From Chitinophagaceae bacterium (GTDB lineage Bacteria; Bacteroidota; Bacteroidia; Chitinophagales; Chitinophagaceae), in assembly GCA_016713965.1 (NCBI GenBank), contig JADJOC010000010.1, positions 62,001-126,000 of the forward strand: a stretch of DNA of 64,000 nt. Reading direction: 5' to 3'. A program made the position numbers and the translations under genes. The notes beneath the pieces were generated by a model. The model made no database searches. It saw only the letters and a list, made by a program, of their open reading frames with translations, and was not told where the DNA came from. Shown here piece after piece: positions 9,061 to 17,628 of the stretch (position 1 is its first letter; every line of letters starts with the position of its first letter).

Positions 9061-9625
9061 GCTTAATGGTTAGTTATACCATTTCTAAATATGAAACGCT
9101 CATTACAACGGAGAAGTATGGAGCGTATTTTTTTGTCCGCCCGGCTGAACCGCCGTTCGGATGGGGTGACGGGCAGTTGAGCCCTGATTGAGCTGCATTG
9201 GCGACGCTCCATTCAGCAGTGAAATGCTATTAGGCGAATTTTTTAAATACATATGCAATTTAGATTGTATTTATACAAATTTAATTATAAGTATTATTGC
9301 AACAATGCAATCTTATAAATCGAAAATCTTTACCAAGAAAAAATAATATATATTTTTTAAGGAAGCAAAAAAATATATATTTGCGATATAATAGCTAACC
9401 TAAAAAGGATTTAAATGAACGTAAAACACCGTCAACCGACGAATGGATTTTCTATATATCCATTCAGGTACTATGAAATTATTCTTACCCTCAATTTCTC
9501 AAACCCACCGTAAAACTATATTGCGGGCATGCCATAATCTGTGGCACAATGCAATCCAACATTATTTGGCTTTTGCAAAGCCAATTCCATATTACATAAT
9601 ATTTCTAATATATAAAGCTAAAATT
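9061..9625 (+). promoter_or_regulatory. sdpC upstream/leader region with -7 box and hairpin
   Basis: No gene was identified in this gap. 9134-9175 holds a GC-rich repeat of the CCCGCCC..GTTCGGACGGG type. A -7 box of the Bacteroidota TAnnTTTG kind, TATATTTG, is at 9376-9383; a convincing -33 element was not seen. A hairpin with 8-bp arms (GAATGGAT/ATCCATTC) lies at 9441-9465 in the presumed 5' leader. The frame is open upstream of sdpC to 9443, but the lipoprotein-like signal at 9626 marks the real start. Confidence 0.45.
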
Positions 9626-10384
9626 ATGAAAATAGTAAAACACATCCTCGCAGTAATGTTCATTCTTTCCGTTATTTCATGTGGTAAAACCTTAAATGAA
9701 ACGGGCGAGCCCAAATATACTGGGGAAGAACTATTCCGGGGAATTTTCTTTTTCCAGGGTGATATCCCTTCACAATTATCTTCTTTTGCACCCATAAAAG
9801 AGAGTTTTGATAAACTTGATGCAGTTAAAAAAATTGAATATGATAATTTTATTAATAAAATGGTGGATAAGGTAAAGGTCCTTAATCCGAATTATTTTGG
9901 CGAATTATCAAAAGCAGTTGATTCAAAAGATAATTATGCGATAGATGAATCATTAAAGATCGGGGCAAAACTTGTTGAAATTGTGTTAAGTGAAATGGAT
10001 GAATATAAAGCGTATTTAAATATTCCAAGTAATGCATTTGCTTCAATAGATTTTTCAAAATATAATATTTCCAGAAAAGAGGATTTGGATGCGCTGTCTT
10101 CAGAAATGTCCAAAGTGATTAAAAGGTTCTCCAACATCCGTGATGAACACAATGTAGTTGGAGTTGCTGTTTGTGTCGTTGTTGCAGCTGTTGTAGCTGT
10201 AGCTGTTTGGGATGCAGTTGCAGTTTATAATTATGGTGCAGTAGCAGTATACTATGCAGCCGTTTATGCAAAAGTCCGCTTTTGGGGTAGTAATATATTA
10301 GCAGCTCCTAATTATGATAAGGAAAATCTAAACCGGGAATTAATTGTAAGAGATATAGCTAAGTTAGTGTATCATAAAAAATAA
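9626..10384 (+). CDS. sdpC: SdpC-family toxin precursor
   Basis: Precursor of a sporulation-delaying-protein (SDP)-like antimicrobial peptide. The ATG at 9626 gives a 252-residue product starting with a signal peptide that ends in a lipobox-like VISC (Cys19). The family hallmark follows at about residues 31-46 (YTGEELFRGIFFFQGD). The C-terminal part has a long Ala/Val/Tyr-rich hydrophobic stretch (177-218, with VVVAAVVAVAVWDAVAVYN), which corresponds in position to the hydrophobic mature SDP peptide. Apart from Cys19 the only cysteine is Cys183, so the disulfide known for the Bacillus peptide could not form within this region. sdpA and sdpB follow in order, which strengthens the call. A hairpin terminator separates sdpC from sdpA. 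Confidence 0.8.
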   Translation: MKIVKHILAVMFILSVISCGKTLNETGEPKYTGEELFRGIFFFQGDIPSQLSSFAPIKESFDKLDAVKKIEYDNFINKMVDKVKVLNPNYFGELSKAVDSKDNYAIDESLKIGAKLVEIVLSEMDEYKAYLNIPSNAFASIDFSKYNISRKEDLDALSSEMSKVIKRFSNIRDEHNVVGVAVCVVVAAVVAVAVWDAVAVYNYGAVAVYYAAVYAKVRFWGSNILAAPNYDKENLNRELIVRDIAKLVYHKK

Positions 10385-10401
10385 ACCAGGTATTTAACCA
10401 T

Positions 10402-10432
10402 AAAGGAATGCATAATCTGTGCATTCCTTTTT
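10402..10432 (+). terminator. Hairpin between sdpC and sdpA
   Basis: Perfect 11-bp arms AAAGGAATGCA (10402-10412) and TGCATTCCTTT (10420-10430), followed by TT. It probably gives partial termination, so that the toxin is made in excess over the processing proteins. Confidence 0.65.
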
Positions 10433-10448
10433 AATTATAAAATTCCAT

Positions 10449-10969
10449 ATGAAAAAATTCGTTATTTATTTATCAACATGGGTTTTTATTATAATTTTAA
10501 TTGTTTTAATTATTAGTAGTTCTATACCTGAGTCAGTTATTCAATTGCCGCCCAAAACTAAAGAATTTGTTCATTTGATTTTCCCCGAAGGATGGTCTTT
10601 TTTACAAGAAGCCCAAGAGAAGAAATGGCTGATATATATATAATCCAGAAAGATAAAAGTATTAAAAAATTATCGTCCCAATGTTCCGCATTTAGCAATT
10701 TATGTGGGGTAAGCAGAAAAAGCAGAAAGATTGGAATGGAATTATCTATTGTTGCATCCAAAATTAACGACAGCTTGTGGTTAAAGCAAGAAGTATCTTG
10801 GGAGGATATAGAAAAATTGCCCGTTACTAAAATTACTATGGATACTGATAATAAATATTTGGTCAAAGGCGACTATATCATTAATGCAGTATTACCTATA
10901 CCCTGGGCATGGGCAAAAAGTAAAACTACTAAACCTAAAACTCGAATTGTACGCATCCAAATTATATGA
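10449..10969 (+). CDS. sdpA: SdpA-family protein, frameshifted
   Basis: Companion required, in Bacillus, for converting SdpC into active peptide. The ATG at 10449 opens with one transmembrane segment (about residues 5-25), then PPKTKEFVHLIFPEGWSF. The frame then breaks. Adding one T to the T-run at about 10598-10604 restores the SdpA hallmark FFTRSPREE and runs to the TGA at 10969, giving about 174 residues in total. The domain is otherwise intact, so either the gene is inactivated or the read lost a base in a homopolymer. The stop overlaps the sdpB start as ATGA (10966-10969). Confidence 0.75.
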
Positions 10970-11880
10970 AACTATTTTTGCACATTAAGGAAAATATTAT
11001 AGCAGTGGGAGATAAAATGTCTCTTCAAAATGAGTCTTTTTATACATTCCAGGTTACGCGAAGTTTATTAGCATTTGCGACACTTTTTACATTATTGTTC
11101 TCATCAAGTTCATCACTTTTTACGCATAAGTTTTTTAATACGATGAAACTTAATGACGCATTGTTAAATAAAATTAACTTGTTTAACTTAGTTGGATATG
11201 AATATTTATACATTTCGAAGATTATTTGTATTATTATTTTGTTATTAGTAATTACTGGTTACTTTCATAAAATAATTAGTGTATTACACTGGTATATTTC
11301 TTTCTCTTTATACTCGTCGCTTACTATTGTAGATGGGGGAGACCAGATTGCTTCAATTATAACATTGCTTTTAATCCCCATCGCTTTATGCGATAATAGA
11401 AAAAATACATGGGGTATGGTTCAAAGTAAAACTGGAGATAATTCACTTTTATTTTTCGTATCAAATTCGTTCTTGACTGTTATTCAACTTCAAATTGCTA
11501 TCATTTACTTGAACTCGGGGATTGCCAAAGTTTTTATAGGAGATTGGCAAAATGGTTCGGCATATTATTATTGGTTTACCCACAGCGCATTTGGTGCACC
11601 AGGCTATTTGAAATACCTTTTTGAAGGATTGTTGTCAAATCCAATAATTGTTGCTCTCATCACATGGGGTACTATAATTTTTGAAATTATGCTATTTGGT
11701 GGTTTATTTTCATCAAACAAAAATTTCAAAAACCTAATGTTCAAAATTGGCATAACGTTTCATTTATTAATTTTTATCATACATGGTTTATTTAGTTTTG
11801 GCCTGATTATGATAGGATGCCTGTATATTTACTTAAAAAGTAATGGAAAAGAAGTTTTTAAATTGAAAACGGCACCATAA
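10966..11880 (+). CDS. sdpB: SdpB-family integral membrane protein
   Basis: 304-residue polytopic protein of the SdpB/HTTM group, the second companion needed for maturation of SDP-type toxin. After a short N-terminus (a second Met at residue 18 is an alternative start) there are about seven to eight hydrophobic segments between 28 and 298. Family-like features are SFYTFQVTRSLLAFATL near the start, DGGDQIASIITLLLIP near 125 and QIAIIYLNSGIAKVFIGDW near 175. It is translationally coupled to sdpA. No SdpI- or SdpR-like immunity or regulatory gene is visible nearby. The next gene, a broken allantoinase, starts after an 85-bp gap. Confidence 0.8.
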   Translation: MKLFLHIKENIIAVGDKMSLQNESFYTFQVTRSLLAFATLFTLLFSSSSSLFTHKFFNTMKLNDALLNKINLFNLVGYEYLYISKIICIIILLLVITGYFHKIISVLHWYISFSLYSSLTIVDGGDQIASIITLLLIPIALCDNRKNTWGMVQSKTGDNSLLFFVSNSFLTVIQLQIAIIYLNSGIAKVFIGDWQNGSAYYYWFTHSAFGAPGYLKYLFEGLLSNPIIVALITWGTIIFEIMLFGGLFSSNKNFKNLMFKIGITFHLLIFIIHGLFSFGLIMIGCLYIYLKSNGKEVFKLKTAP

Positions 11881-11965
11881 ATTTTTTCAAAAACGATCTA
11901 TCCAATGATTAATTTTGTGGTTCATTATGGCAACAGTGTATTAAATAATTTAACAATAAATAAAT

Positions 11966-13305
11966 TTGACCACCACAAAATCCATCTTCTCCACCCGATG
12001 CTGGCTCAACAACCAGCTACAACCGGCAACCATTTCTTACGAAAATGGTGTCATCACCGCAATACATCAACATAAAACATATGGTGCAGAAGATGTTGGC
12101 GACAATATCCTCATGCCCGGTATTATCGATGACATGTGCACATCAACGAGCCCGGCAGAACAGACTGGGAAGGTTTGAAACCGCCACACAAGCCGCTGCA
12201 GCAGGTGGTATCACCACCATTATCGACATGCCTTTGAATGCAAGCCCGGTAACCACTACGGTAAATGCATTCAACCAAAAATTAGATGCAACAAAAAATA
12301 AACTGCATATAAATGTTGGTTTTTATGGTGGCCTCGTTCCGGGTAATATTAATGATTTGGAAGCTTTAATAAAAAGCGGTGTACTCGGCATCAAATGTTT
12401 TTTAACACACTCCGGCATTGACGAATTTCCTAACGTTGGCGAAAAGGAATTGAACCAAGCAATGCCCCTCATTGCAAAACACAATATCCCCTTATTGGCA
12501 CACTGCGAAATAGAAAGCGAAGTAACCTGCGACTTCTCAAAATTCCCAAACAACTACCAGCAATATTTAGCAAGCCGCCCTAAATCGTGGGAGAATGATG
12601 CCGTAGATTTAATGATAAAATTGTGCAGGAAATTTAATTGCTCCACACACATCGTTCATGTTTCTTCCGCCGAAGCATTGGAAAAAATTACCAAAGCAAA
12701 AAAGAAGGTTTACAACTCACCGCCGAAACCTGTCCGCATTACATTTTTTTTAATGCAGAAAATATTCCTAATGCAAATTGCTTGTACAAATGTGCGCCGC
12801 CCATCCGTGAAAAAGAAAATAACATTTTATTACAACAAGCATTAAAAAATAGCGTGCTGGATTTTATCGCAACAGACCATTCGCCTGCACCACCTGATAT
12901 CAAAGAAATAGAAAGCGGCAATTTGCAAAAAGCCTGGGGCGGCATTGCAGGCTTGCAGTTTTATTACCCGCAAGCTGGTCTGCCTTAAAAGAAACTATGC
13001 CTATAGAACAATTTATTCCTTTACTTACTTCAAATCCTGCATCTTTCTTAAAGATAAATAATAAAAAAGGCGAAATAAAAACCGGGCATCATGCAGATTT
13101 TGTAATTTGGGCTCCCGAAGAAAAATTTGTGGTAAAAGAAGCAGATGTTTTGCACCGCCATACAATCAATCCTTACAACGGACTTGAATTATTTGGCGCA
13201 GTAAAGCAAACAATTGTGAATGGAGAAACGGTGTATAAAAATAAAATGGTTGATAAAAATAAAAAGTATGGCAAAATAATTCTTGCCACTGAAACAGATC
13301 TTTAA
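11966..13305 (+). pseudogene. allB: Allantoinase, broken by four 1-bp deletions
   Basis: Cyclic amidohydrolase converting allantoin to allantoate. Reading in order, the pieces are: N-terminus to NILMPGIID (TTG start at 11966); zinc motif HVHINEPGRTDWEG (from about 12131); ETATQAAAAGGITTIIDMPL through to EALEKITKAKK; EGLQLTAETCPHYIFF through FIATDHSPAPPDIKE; and, after the last shift, SALKETMPIEQFIPLL to the C-terminus at 13305. One missing base at each of about 12130, 12174, 12700 and 12960 explains everything. The metal ligands (HVH, H in LLAHCE, H in STHIVHVSS, D in ATDHSP) are all preserved. Four independent single-base losses with no other damage suggest either recent decay or poor sequence. 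Confidence 0.8.
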
Positions 13306-13483
13306 ATACTTATACTGTTCAAAGTCCTCTCCTTTGGAGAGGATTTAGGTGAGGTTGTTACCAGCATTTGTTTTCCATAGCATCATCGTTGCGTCGCAAT
13401 CCGTTTATCGGCATACCTTTGGGCAACAATGTACATGTAGCAATTAGCATACTGCATTAAATTTAACATCAAAGTACTAATGT
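13306..13483. repeat. Intergenic repeats between allantoinase and allantoicase
   Basis: 13321-13358 carries the palindrome TCCTCTCCTTTGGAGAGGA followed by TTAGGTGAGGTTG, also found at about 55788-55815. 13375-13432 is a reversed fragment of the CATCATCGTTGCGTCGCAATCC repeat. Confidence 0.6.
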
Positions 13484-13600
13484 CGAAGCTACAGTAGCAC
13501 AAAAGCTAAATCGAAGTACAATACCGAAAACGGGATGTAATCGTTTTCGGGCGGCTTTTTTGGTTACTTTTTTTCCGCAAAAAAAGTGACAATAATTTTT
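13484..13600 (+). repeat. Tandem-hairpin element, copy 1
   Basis: Starts GAAGCTACAGTAGCACAAAAG. Stem 1 pairs CCGAAAACG (13524-13532) with CGTTTTCGG (13542-13550), followed by GCGGCTTTTTT. Stem 2 is ACTTTTTTTCCGCAAAAAAAGT (13566-13587). Nearly identical to 14704-14820 and structurally matched by 20080-20190. It lies just before alc and may act as terminator, leader or mobile repeat. Confidence 0.7.
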
Positions 13601-13620
13601 TATTAAAAAAACAAAACGCA

Positions 13621-14646
13621 ATGGCTCTCTCAACAGTAAAAGAAATTATTAAAACATCACCCACCTTCACCCACCTGACCGACCTCGCCGCAGAACGCCT
13701 GGGCGGCAAAGTTTTATTCGCCACTGACGATTTTTTCGCAGAAAAAGAAAACCTCATCAAACCCGGCAGGGGAATTTTTATAACAGACAAATATACCGAC
13801 CGCGGTAAATGGATGGATGGATGGGAAAGCCGCCGTAAGCGTACACCCGGCCACGATTGGGCAGTAATTCAATTGGCCACCCCCGGAAAAATTATCGGCT
13901 TTGATATTGATACTAATTTTTTCCTGGGTAACCACCCGCCGCATGCTTCCATCGAAGCAGTGTATTTGGAAGATGCCAACCCGGTTACACATTGGGACAG
14001 TACCGCCTTAACCTGGAAAGAAATTTTGCCTAAATCACATTTAGATGCCGGAAGCCAGAATTTTTATGAAAGCAATTCTGATGAAATATTTACACATATA
14101 CGGTTGCACATTTTTCCTGATGGCGGCGTAGCACGGTTACGGGTATACGGAGAAGTGTTTAAAAACTGGAATGCTGTAAACGCGGATGAACAAATTGACC
14201 TGGCGGCAGCAATGAATGGTGGAAAAGCCATTGCCTGCAACGACATGTTTTTTAGTGCCATGAGCAATTTAATTATGCCCAACCGTGGTGTAAATATGGG
14301 CGATGGCTGGGAAACCAAGCGCAACCGCACACCCGGTAACAGAGATTGGGTAATTTTAAAATTAGCAACACCTGGTAGTATTGAAAAAGTTATTGTTGAT
14401 ACCTGTCATTTTAAAGGCAATTATCCGGACACTTGTTCTATTGAAGGTTGTGTTAGTGATAATGAAGTAATTAATAATAAAGCGGAGTGGCAAATGATTT
14501 TACCTGTACAGAAATTATCTGCAGATGCTGAACATACTTTCACAAAAGAAATAATGAATTCTTCCGTATTTTCACACGTACGTTTAAATATCTTTCCTGA
14601 TGGTGGTATCAGCAGGTTGAGGTTATTGGGCAAAAAAAAGAATTAA
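13621..14646 (+). CDS. alc: Allantoicase
   Basis: Hydrolyses allantoate to ureidoglycolate and urea, the step after allantoinase. The 341-residue length is typical. The protein is a tandem of two homologous jelly-roll repeats. Repeat 1 is about residues 18-178, with GGKVLFATDDFFAEKENLI, MDGWESRRKRTPGHDWAVI and LHIFPDGGVARLRVYGE. Repeat 2 is about 190-341, with GGKAIACNDMFFSAMSNLI, GDGWETKRNRTPGNRDWVI and LNIFPDGGISRLRLLGK. The frame is intact. It is flanked on both sides by tandem-hairpin elements. No urease or allantoate amidohydrolase was seen, so the urea is presumably released. Confidence 0.93.
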   Translation: MALSTVKEIIKTSPTFTHLTDLAAERLGGKVLFATDDFFAEKENLIKPGRGIFITDKYTDRGKWMDGWESRRKRTPGHDWAVIQLATPGKIIGFDIDTNFFLGNHPPHASIEAVYLEDANPVTHWDSTALTWKEILPKSHLDAGSQNFYESNSDEIFTHIRLHIFPDGGVARLRVYGEVFKNWNAVNADEQIDLAAAMNGGKAIACNDMFFSAMSNLIMPNRGVNMGDGWETKRNRTPGNRDWVILKLATPGSIEKVIVDTCHFKGNYPDTCSIEGCVSDNEVINNKAEWQMILPVQKLSADAEHTFTKEIMNSSVFSHVRLNIFPDGGISRLRLLGKKKN

Positions 14647-14703
14647 TTCAGTTTGCTAATTACTAAAGGCATAGTAATTCAAATGCGGTCAATAATAAAC
14701 AAA

Positions 14704-14820
14704 TGTTGAAGCTACAGTAGTACAAAAGCTAAATCAGGGAACAATACCGAAAACGGGATGTAATCGTTTTCGGGCGGCTTTTTTGGTTACTTTTTTTCCG
14801 CAAAAAAAGTGACAATAATT
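14704..14820 (+). repeat. Tandem-hairpin element, copy 2
   Basis: Nearly identical to copy 1. It has the same CCGAAAACG/CGTTTTCGG stem followed by GCGGCTTTTTT, then the ACTTTTTTTCCGC second hairpin. It lies between alc and puuD and ends 60 bp before the puuD start. Confidence 0.72.
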
Positions 14821-14880
14821 AGTTTTTGTATTAAACACTTTTACATTATTGTAAAACTGGCAACTAGTATTAATTCGCTT

Positions 14881-16299
14881 ATGACAGGTATTATTTTATT
14901 ATCGGTATTGGTTATTGTATTAGTCATGCTTATTGTAATGACGTATTACTTACGCACCGTACAAAAAAATCATGATAAAGACGATGAACACATCGAATGC
15001 TTTAAAAATGATGCAAAGAAAGAACACATTATAGGGTCACAAAATTTTGTTTATACTTCAATTGTATTAATTTCTGTTTCCATTGTAATCGCCATTTATT
15101 TCTTAGTAAAAGGCACCACCTGGGAAGGCCATTTAATGGAGTGGCTCAATATTGTAATCCGGTTGATGCATATAACTTTTGGAATTGCATGGATCGGTGC
15201 ATCTTTATTTTGTGTTTGGGAAAATGCTTTGAACCGTACAAAAGATGTAAGGGAAGAATTAGCAGGTAACCTTTGGGCTATACATGGTGGTGGTTGTCAC
15301 CACCTGGAAAAGTATAAGGTAGCCCCCAAAACAATTCCAAAACATTTGCACTGGTTTAAATACGAAGCCTATTTTACATGGCTTTCCGGTTTTTGTTTGT
15401 TATTCGTAGTTTACTATTTTAATGCAAAGGCAATGCTGGTTGATAAGAATGTATTAGATATTTCTCCGTTAATAGGCATTGGTATTGGTATAGGATCTTT
15501 TATAGCTGCATGGATTATTTATGATTTAATTTGTAAAACACCTTTGGTAAAAAAAGGTATCTGGTTTACCTTGATTGGTTTTATTATTGCAGTGGGGTTT
15601 GCATATTTTTACAGTCATGTATTTAACAGCCGGGCAGCATACATGCATTTCGGTGCCATGCTGGGCAGCATCATGGCAGCTAATGTTTTTTTTGTAATCA
15701 TACCGGCGCAAAAAGCCATGGTAAAAGCAGCTAAAACCGGGCAACCCTTGAACCCGCAACTCGGAAAAAATGCAGGTTTACGTTCTTTGCATAACAATTA
15801 TTTTACATTGCCGGTATTGTTTGTAATGGTGAGCAACCATTTTCCCAGTACTTTTGGTTATGAATATTCATGGTTAATTCTTGCAGTTATTTCTTTAGGT
15901 GTTGCAGGTGTAAAGCATTATTTAAATCTTAAAGAGAAAGGGCAACTAACGGTATGGGTTATGCCAGTTTCAATCCTGGTTTTATTAGCTGCAGCTTTTA
16001 TATCTGCTCCGCAAAAGCCGGGTGCTTGTAATACAGAAGTAAGTTTTAAAGAAGTGAATGATATTATCCAGCAAAGGTGTGTAAGTTGTCACTCTTCTAA
16101 ACCAACGGATGATGTAAATACTGCACCACCCAATGGAATTATGTATGACACACCAGAAGATATTGTGAAATTAACAGATAAGATAATGCAGCGGGTAGTG
16201 GTAACTAAAACAATGCCCCAGAATAATAAAACCAACATGACACAAAAAGAACGTGATTTGATAAGGTGCTGGATTGAACAGGGGGCTTCTTTGAAGTGA
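14881..16299 (+). CDS. puuD: Membrane urate oxidase with C-terminal cytochrome c (PuuD)
   Basis: Oxidises urate to 5-hydroxyisourate in the membrane, passing electrons to a fused haem domain rather than to O2 directly. The ATG at 14881 is preferred over upstream in-frame codons because it begins the first transmembrane segment (MTGIILLSVLVIV); the product is 472 residues. A short TM1 is followed by a charged loop and then a bundle of about seven further helices, with the conserved WEGHLMEWLNIVIRLMHI, HGGGCHHLEKY and HFGAMLGSIMAANVFFV regions. The C-terminal cytochrome c has CVSCH at residues 400-404 and a likely Met ligand in KTMPQN. The next two urate steps are encoded by the following fusion gene. 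Confidence 0.9.
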   Translation: MTGIILLSVLVIVLVMLIVMTYYLRTVQKNHDKDDEHIECFKNDAKKEHIIGSQNFVYTSIVLISVSIVIAIYFLVKGTTWEGHLMEWLNIVIRLMHITFGIAWIGASLFCVWENALNRTKDVREELAGNLWAIHGGGCHHLEKYKVAPKTIPKHLHWFKYEAYFTWLSGFCLLFVVYYFNAKAMLVDKNVLDISPLIGIGIGIGSFIAAWIIYDLICKTPLVKKGIWFTLIGFIIAVGFAYFYSHVFNSRAAYMHFGAMLGSIMAANVFFVIIPAQKAMVKAAKTGQPLNPQLGKNAGLRSLHNNYFTLPVLFVMVSNHFPSTFGYEYSWLILAVISLGVAGVKHYLNLKEKGQLTVWVMPVSILVLLAAAFISAPQKPGACNTEVSFKEVNDIIQQRCVSCHSSKPTDDVNTAPPNGIMYDTPEDIVKLTDKIMQRVVVTKTMPQNNKTNMTQKERDLIRCWIEQGASLK

Positions 16300-16300
16300 T

Positions 16301-16412
16301 TAGTTGATAGTTGATAGTTGATAGTTGATAGTTGATAGTTGATAGTTGATAGTTGATAGTTGATAGTTGATAGTTGATAGTTGATAGTTGATAGTTGATA
16401 GTTGATAGTTGA
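16301..16412 (+). repeat. Heptamer tandem array (TAGTTGA)16
   Basis: Sixteen exact copies of the 7-bp unit TAGTTGA start one base after the puuD stop and end 15 bp before the uraD-uraH start. No interruption was seen. Such an array can change length by slippage. Confidence 0.95.
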
Positions 16413-16427
16413 TTAAATTTAAAACGT

Positions 16428-17294
16428 ATGAAGTTAAATGATTTTAATAAATTAAGTAGTGAAGAGGCTCCCCGGCTTTTGAAAACATGCTGTGGCTGTG
16501 AACAATGGGTTAAGTTGATGATGCTAAAATTCCCTTTTGCTGATGAAATGGCTTTGGTAAAACATGCAGAAGAAATTTGGTACAATACCTGCACCAAAGA
16601 AGACTGGCTGGAAGCATTTGCCCACCATCCTAAAATTGGTGATGTAAAAAGCTTGCAGGAAAAATTTGCTAACACGCAATATCTAGCAGGAGATGAACAA
16701 TCAGGTGTAAATACTGCTTCGCAGGAAATGATAGCGAAACTCGTAAAAGCTAATGTTGATTACGAAACTAAATTCGGGTTTATATTTATTATTTGTGCTA
16801 CAGGTAAATCTGCAGGTGAAATGTTGCGTTTGCTGCAAGACAGGTTAAAAAATACTTACAAAGAAGAATTAAATATCGCAATGGGCGAACAACATAAAAT
16901 TACCATAATTCGTTTGAAAAAATTGTTGACTGAGGCTGATTGGAGTAAATTAAAGGTTAGTCAGATTACAACCCACGTATTGGATACATCTATAGGTAAG
17001 CCCGGTCAGAACCTGACCATACGTTTAAAACATTATATTAATGATAACTGGCAAACCTTTTCACAAGGGGTAACCAATGCAGATGGAAGGATAGCAGATT
17101 TATTGCCACCTGCAAGAAATATTAATCCGGGTAATTATAAAATGGTTTTTGAAACGGGCAATTATTTTTGTGAAAATAAAGTAAAAGGTTTTTACCCTGA
17201 AGTGGAAATACAGTTTACGGTTTTGGATGATGGGCATTATCATGTGCCATTATTGATTAACCCTTTCGGATATTCGACGTATCGGGGAAGTTGA
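16428..17294 (+). CDS. OHCU decarboxylase / hydroxyisourate hydrolase fusion
   Basis: Bifunctional enzyme completing urate to (S)-allantoin. Residues 1-165 are the UraD domain (2-oxo-4-hydroxy-4-carboxy-5-ureidoimidazoline decarboxylase), with the HHPKIGD motif at 66-72 containing the catalytic His. Residues about 178-288 are the UraH transthyretin-like domain (5-hydroxyisourate hydrolase). It begins ITTHVLDTSIGKPGQN, His183 being a likely active-site residue, and ends in the signature YRGS tetrapeptide. The natural order of chemistry is UraH then UraD, so the fusion is in reverse order of reaction. The frame is intact and lies downstream of the TAGTTGA array. Confidence 0.92.
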   Translation: MKLNDFNKLSSEEAPRLLKTCCGCEQWVKLMMLKFPFADEMALVKHAEEIWYNTCTKEDWLEAFAHHPKIGDVKSLQEKFANTQYLAGDEQSGVNTASQEMIAKLVKANVDYETKFGFIFIICATGKSAGEMLRLLQDRLKNTYKEELNIAMGEQHKITIIRLKKLLTEADWSKLKVSQITTHVLDTSIGKPGQNLTIRLKHYINDNWQTFSQGVTNADGRIADLLPPARNINPGNYKMVFETGNYFCENKVKGFYPEVEIQFTVLDDGHYHVPLLINPFGYSTYRGS

Positions 17295-17297
17295 GTT

Positions 17298-17620
17298 TGG
17301 GTATTAGGCATTAAGGTATTAAGAATTTGGTTTTGAGATTTCAAGTTTTAAGTTTGGTGTTTAAGGTTTTCAGCTCCGTAGGAGCGTTATGTTAGTAGAA
17401 ATGATTAATGTGTTTTCCCCAACTCCGTAGGAGTTTAATATTTATAGCAAAGAGGTTAATTCCAGTTGTTCTCAACTCCGTAGGAGTTGAACGGATAACA
17501 AAACATAATTAAAGATCAATAAAGGTATGTAGTACAAGTGAGTGACCCTGCCTTCGGACGGGGCAGGCTACAACGATGATACCATGAAATACAAATGTTG
17601 ATAACAAAAAATTAAAAAAA
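17298..17620 (+). repeat. Composite intergenic repeat, copy A
   Basis: Ordered modules. 17298-17370 is the GGTATTAGG/TTTGGTTTTGAG degenerate block. REP hairpins follow at 17371-17386 (AGCTCCGTAGGAGCG), 17421-17435 and 17472-17490 (CAACTCCGTAGGAGTTGAAC). 17508-17610 is the AAAGATCAATAAAGGTAT...GTACAAGTGAGTGACC module. The same order occurs at 28494, 32206, 42773 and 52495, and inverted at 33886. Confidence 0.75.
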
Positions 17621-17628
17621 TAAATTGA

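Noticed and set aside
9443..9625. 61-codon upstream extension of sdpC
   Set aside because: It has no conserved character, and the signal peptide with lipobox starts exactly at the ATG at 9626.
13484..14820. Simple intrinsic terminators before alc and puuD
   Set aside because: Stem plus T-run fits, but the second hairpin, the shared head and the recurrence with changed stems point to a distinct element; terminator function is not excluded.
16301..16412. CRISPR array
   Set aside because: The unit is a perfect 7-bp tandem repeat with no spacers and no cas genes nearby.
16205..16675. Minus-strand frame reading through the heptamer array
   Set aside because: The repeated STINYQL residues are a product of the 7-bp repeat, and it lies opposite puuD and uraD.
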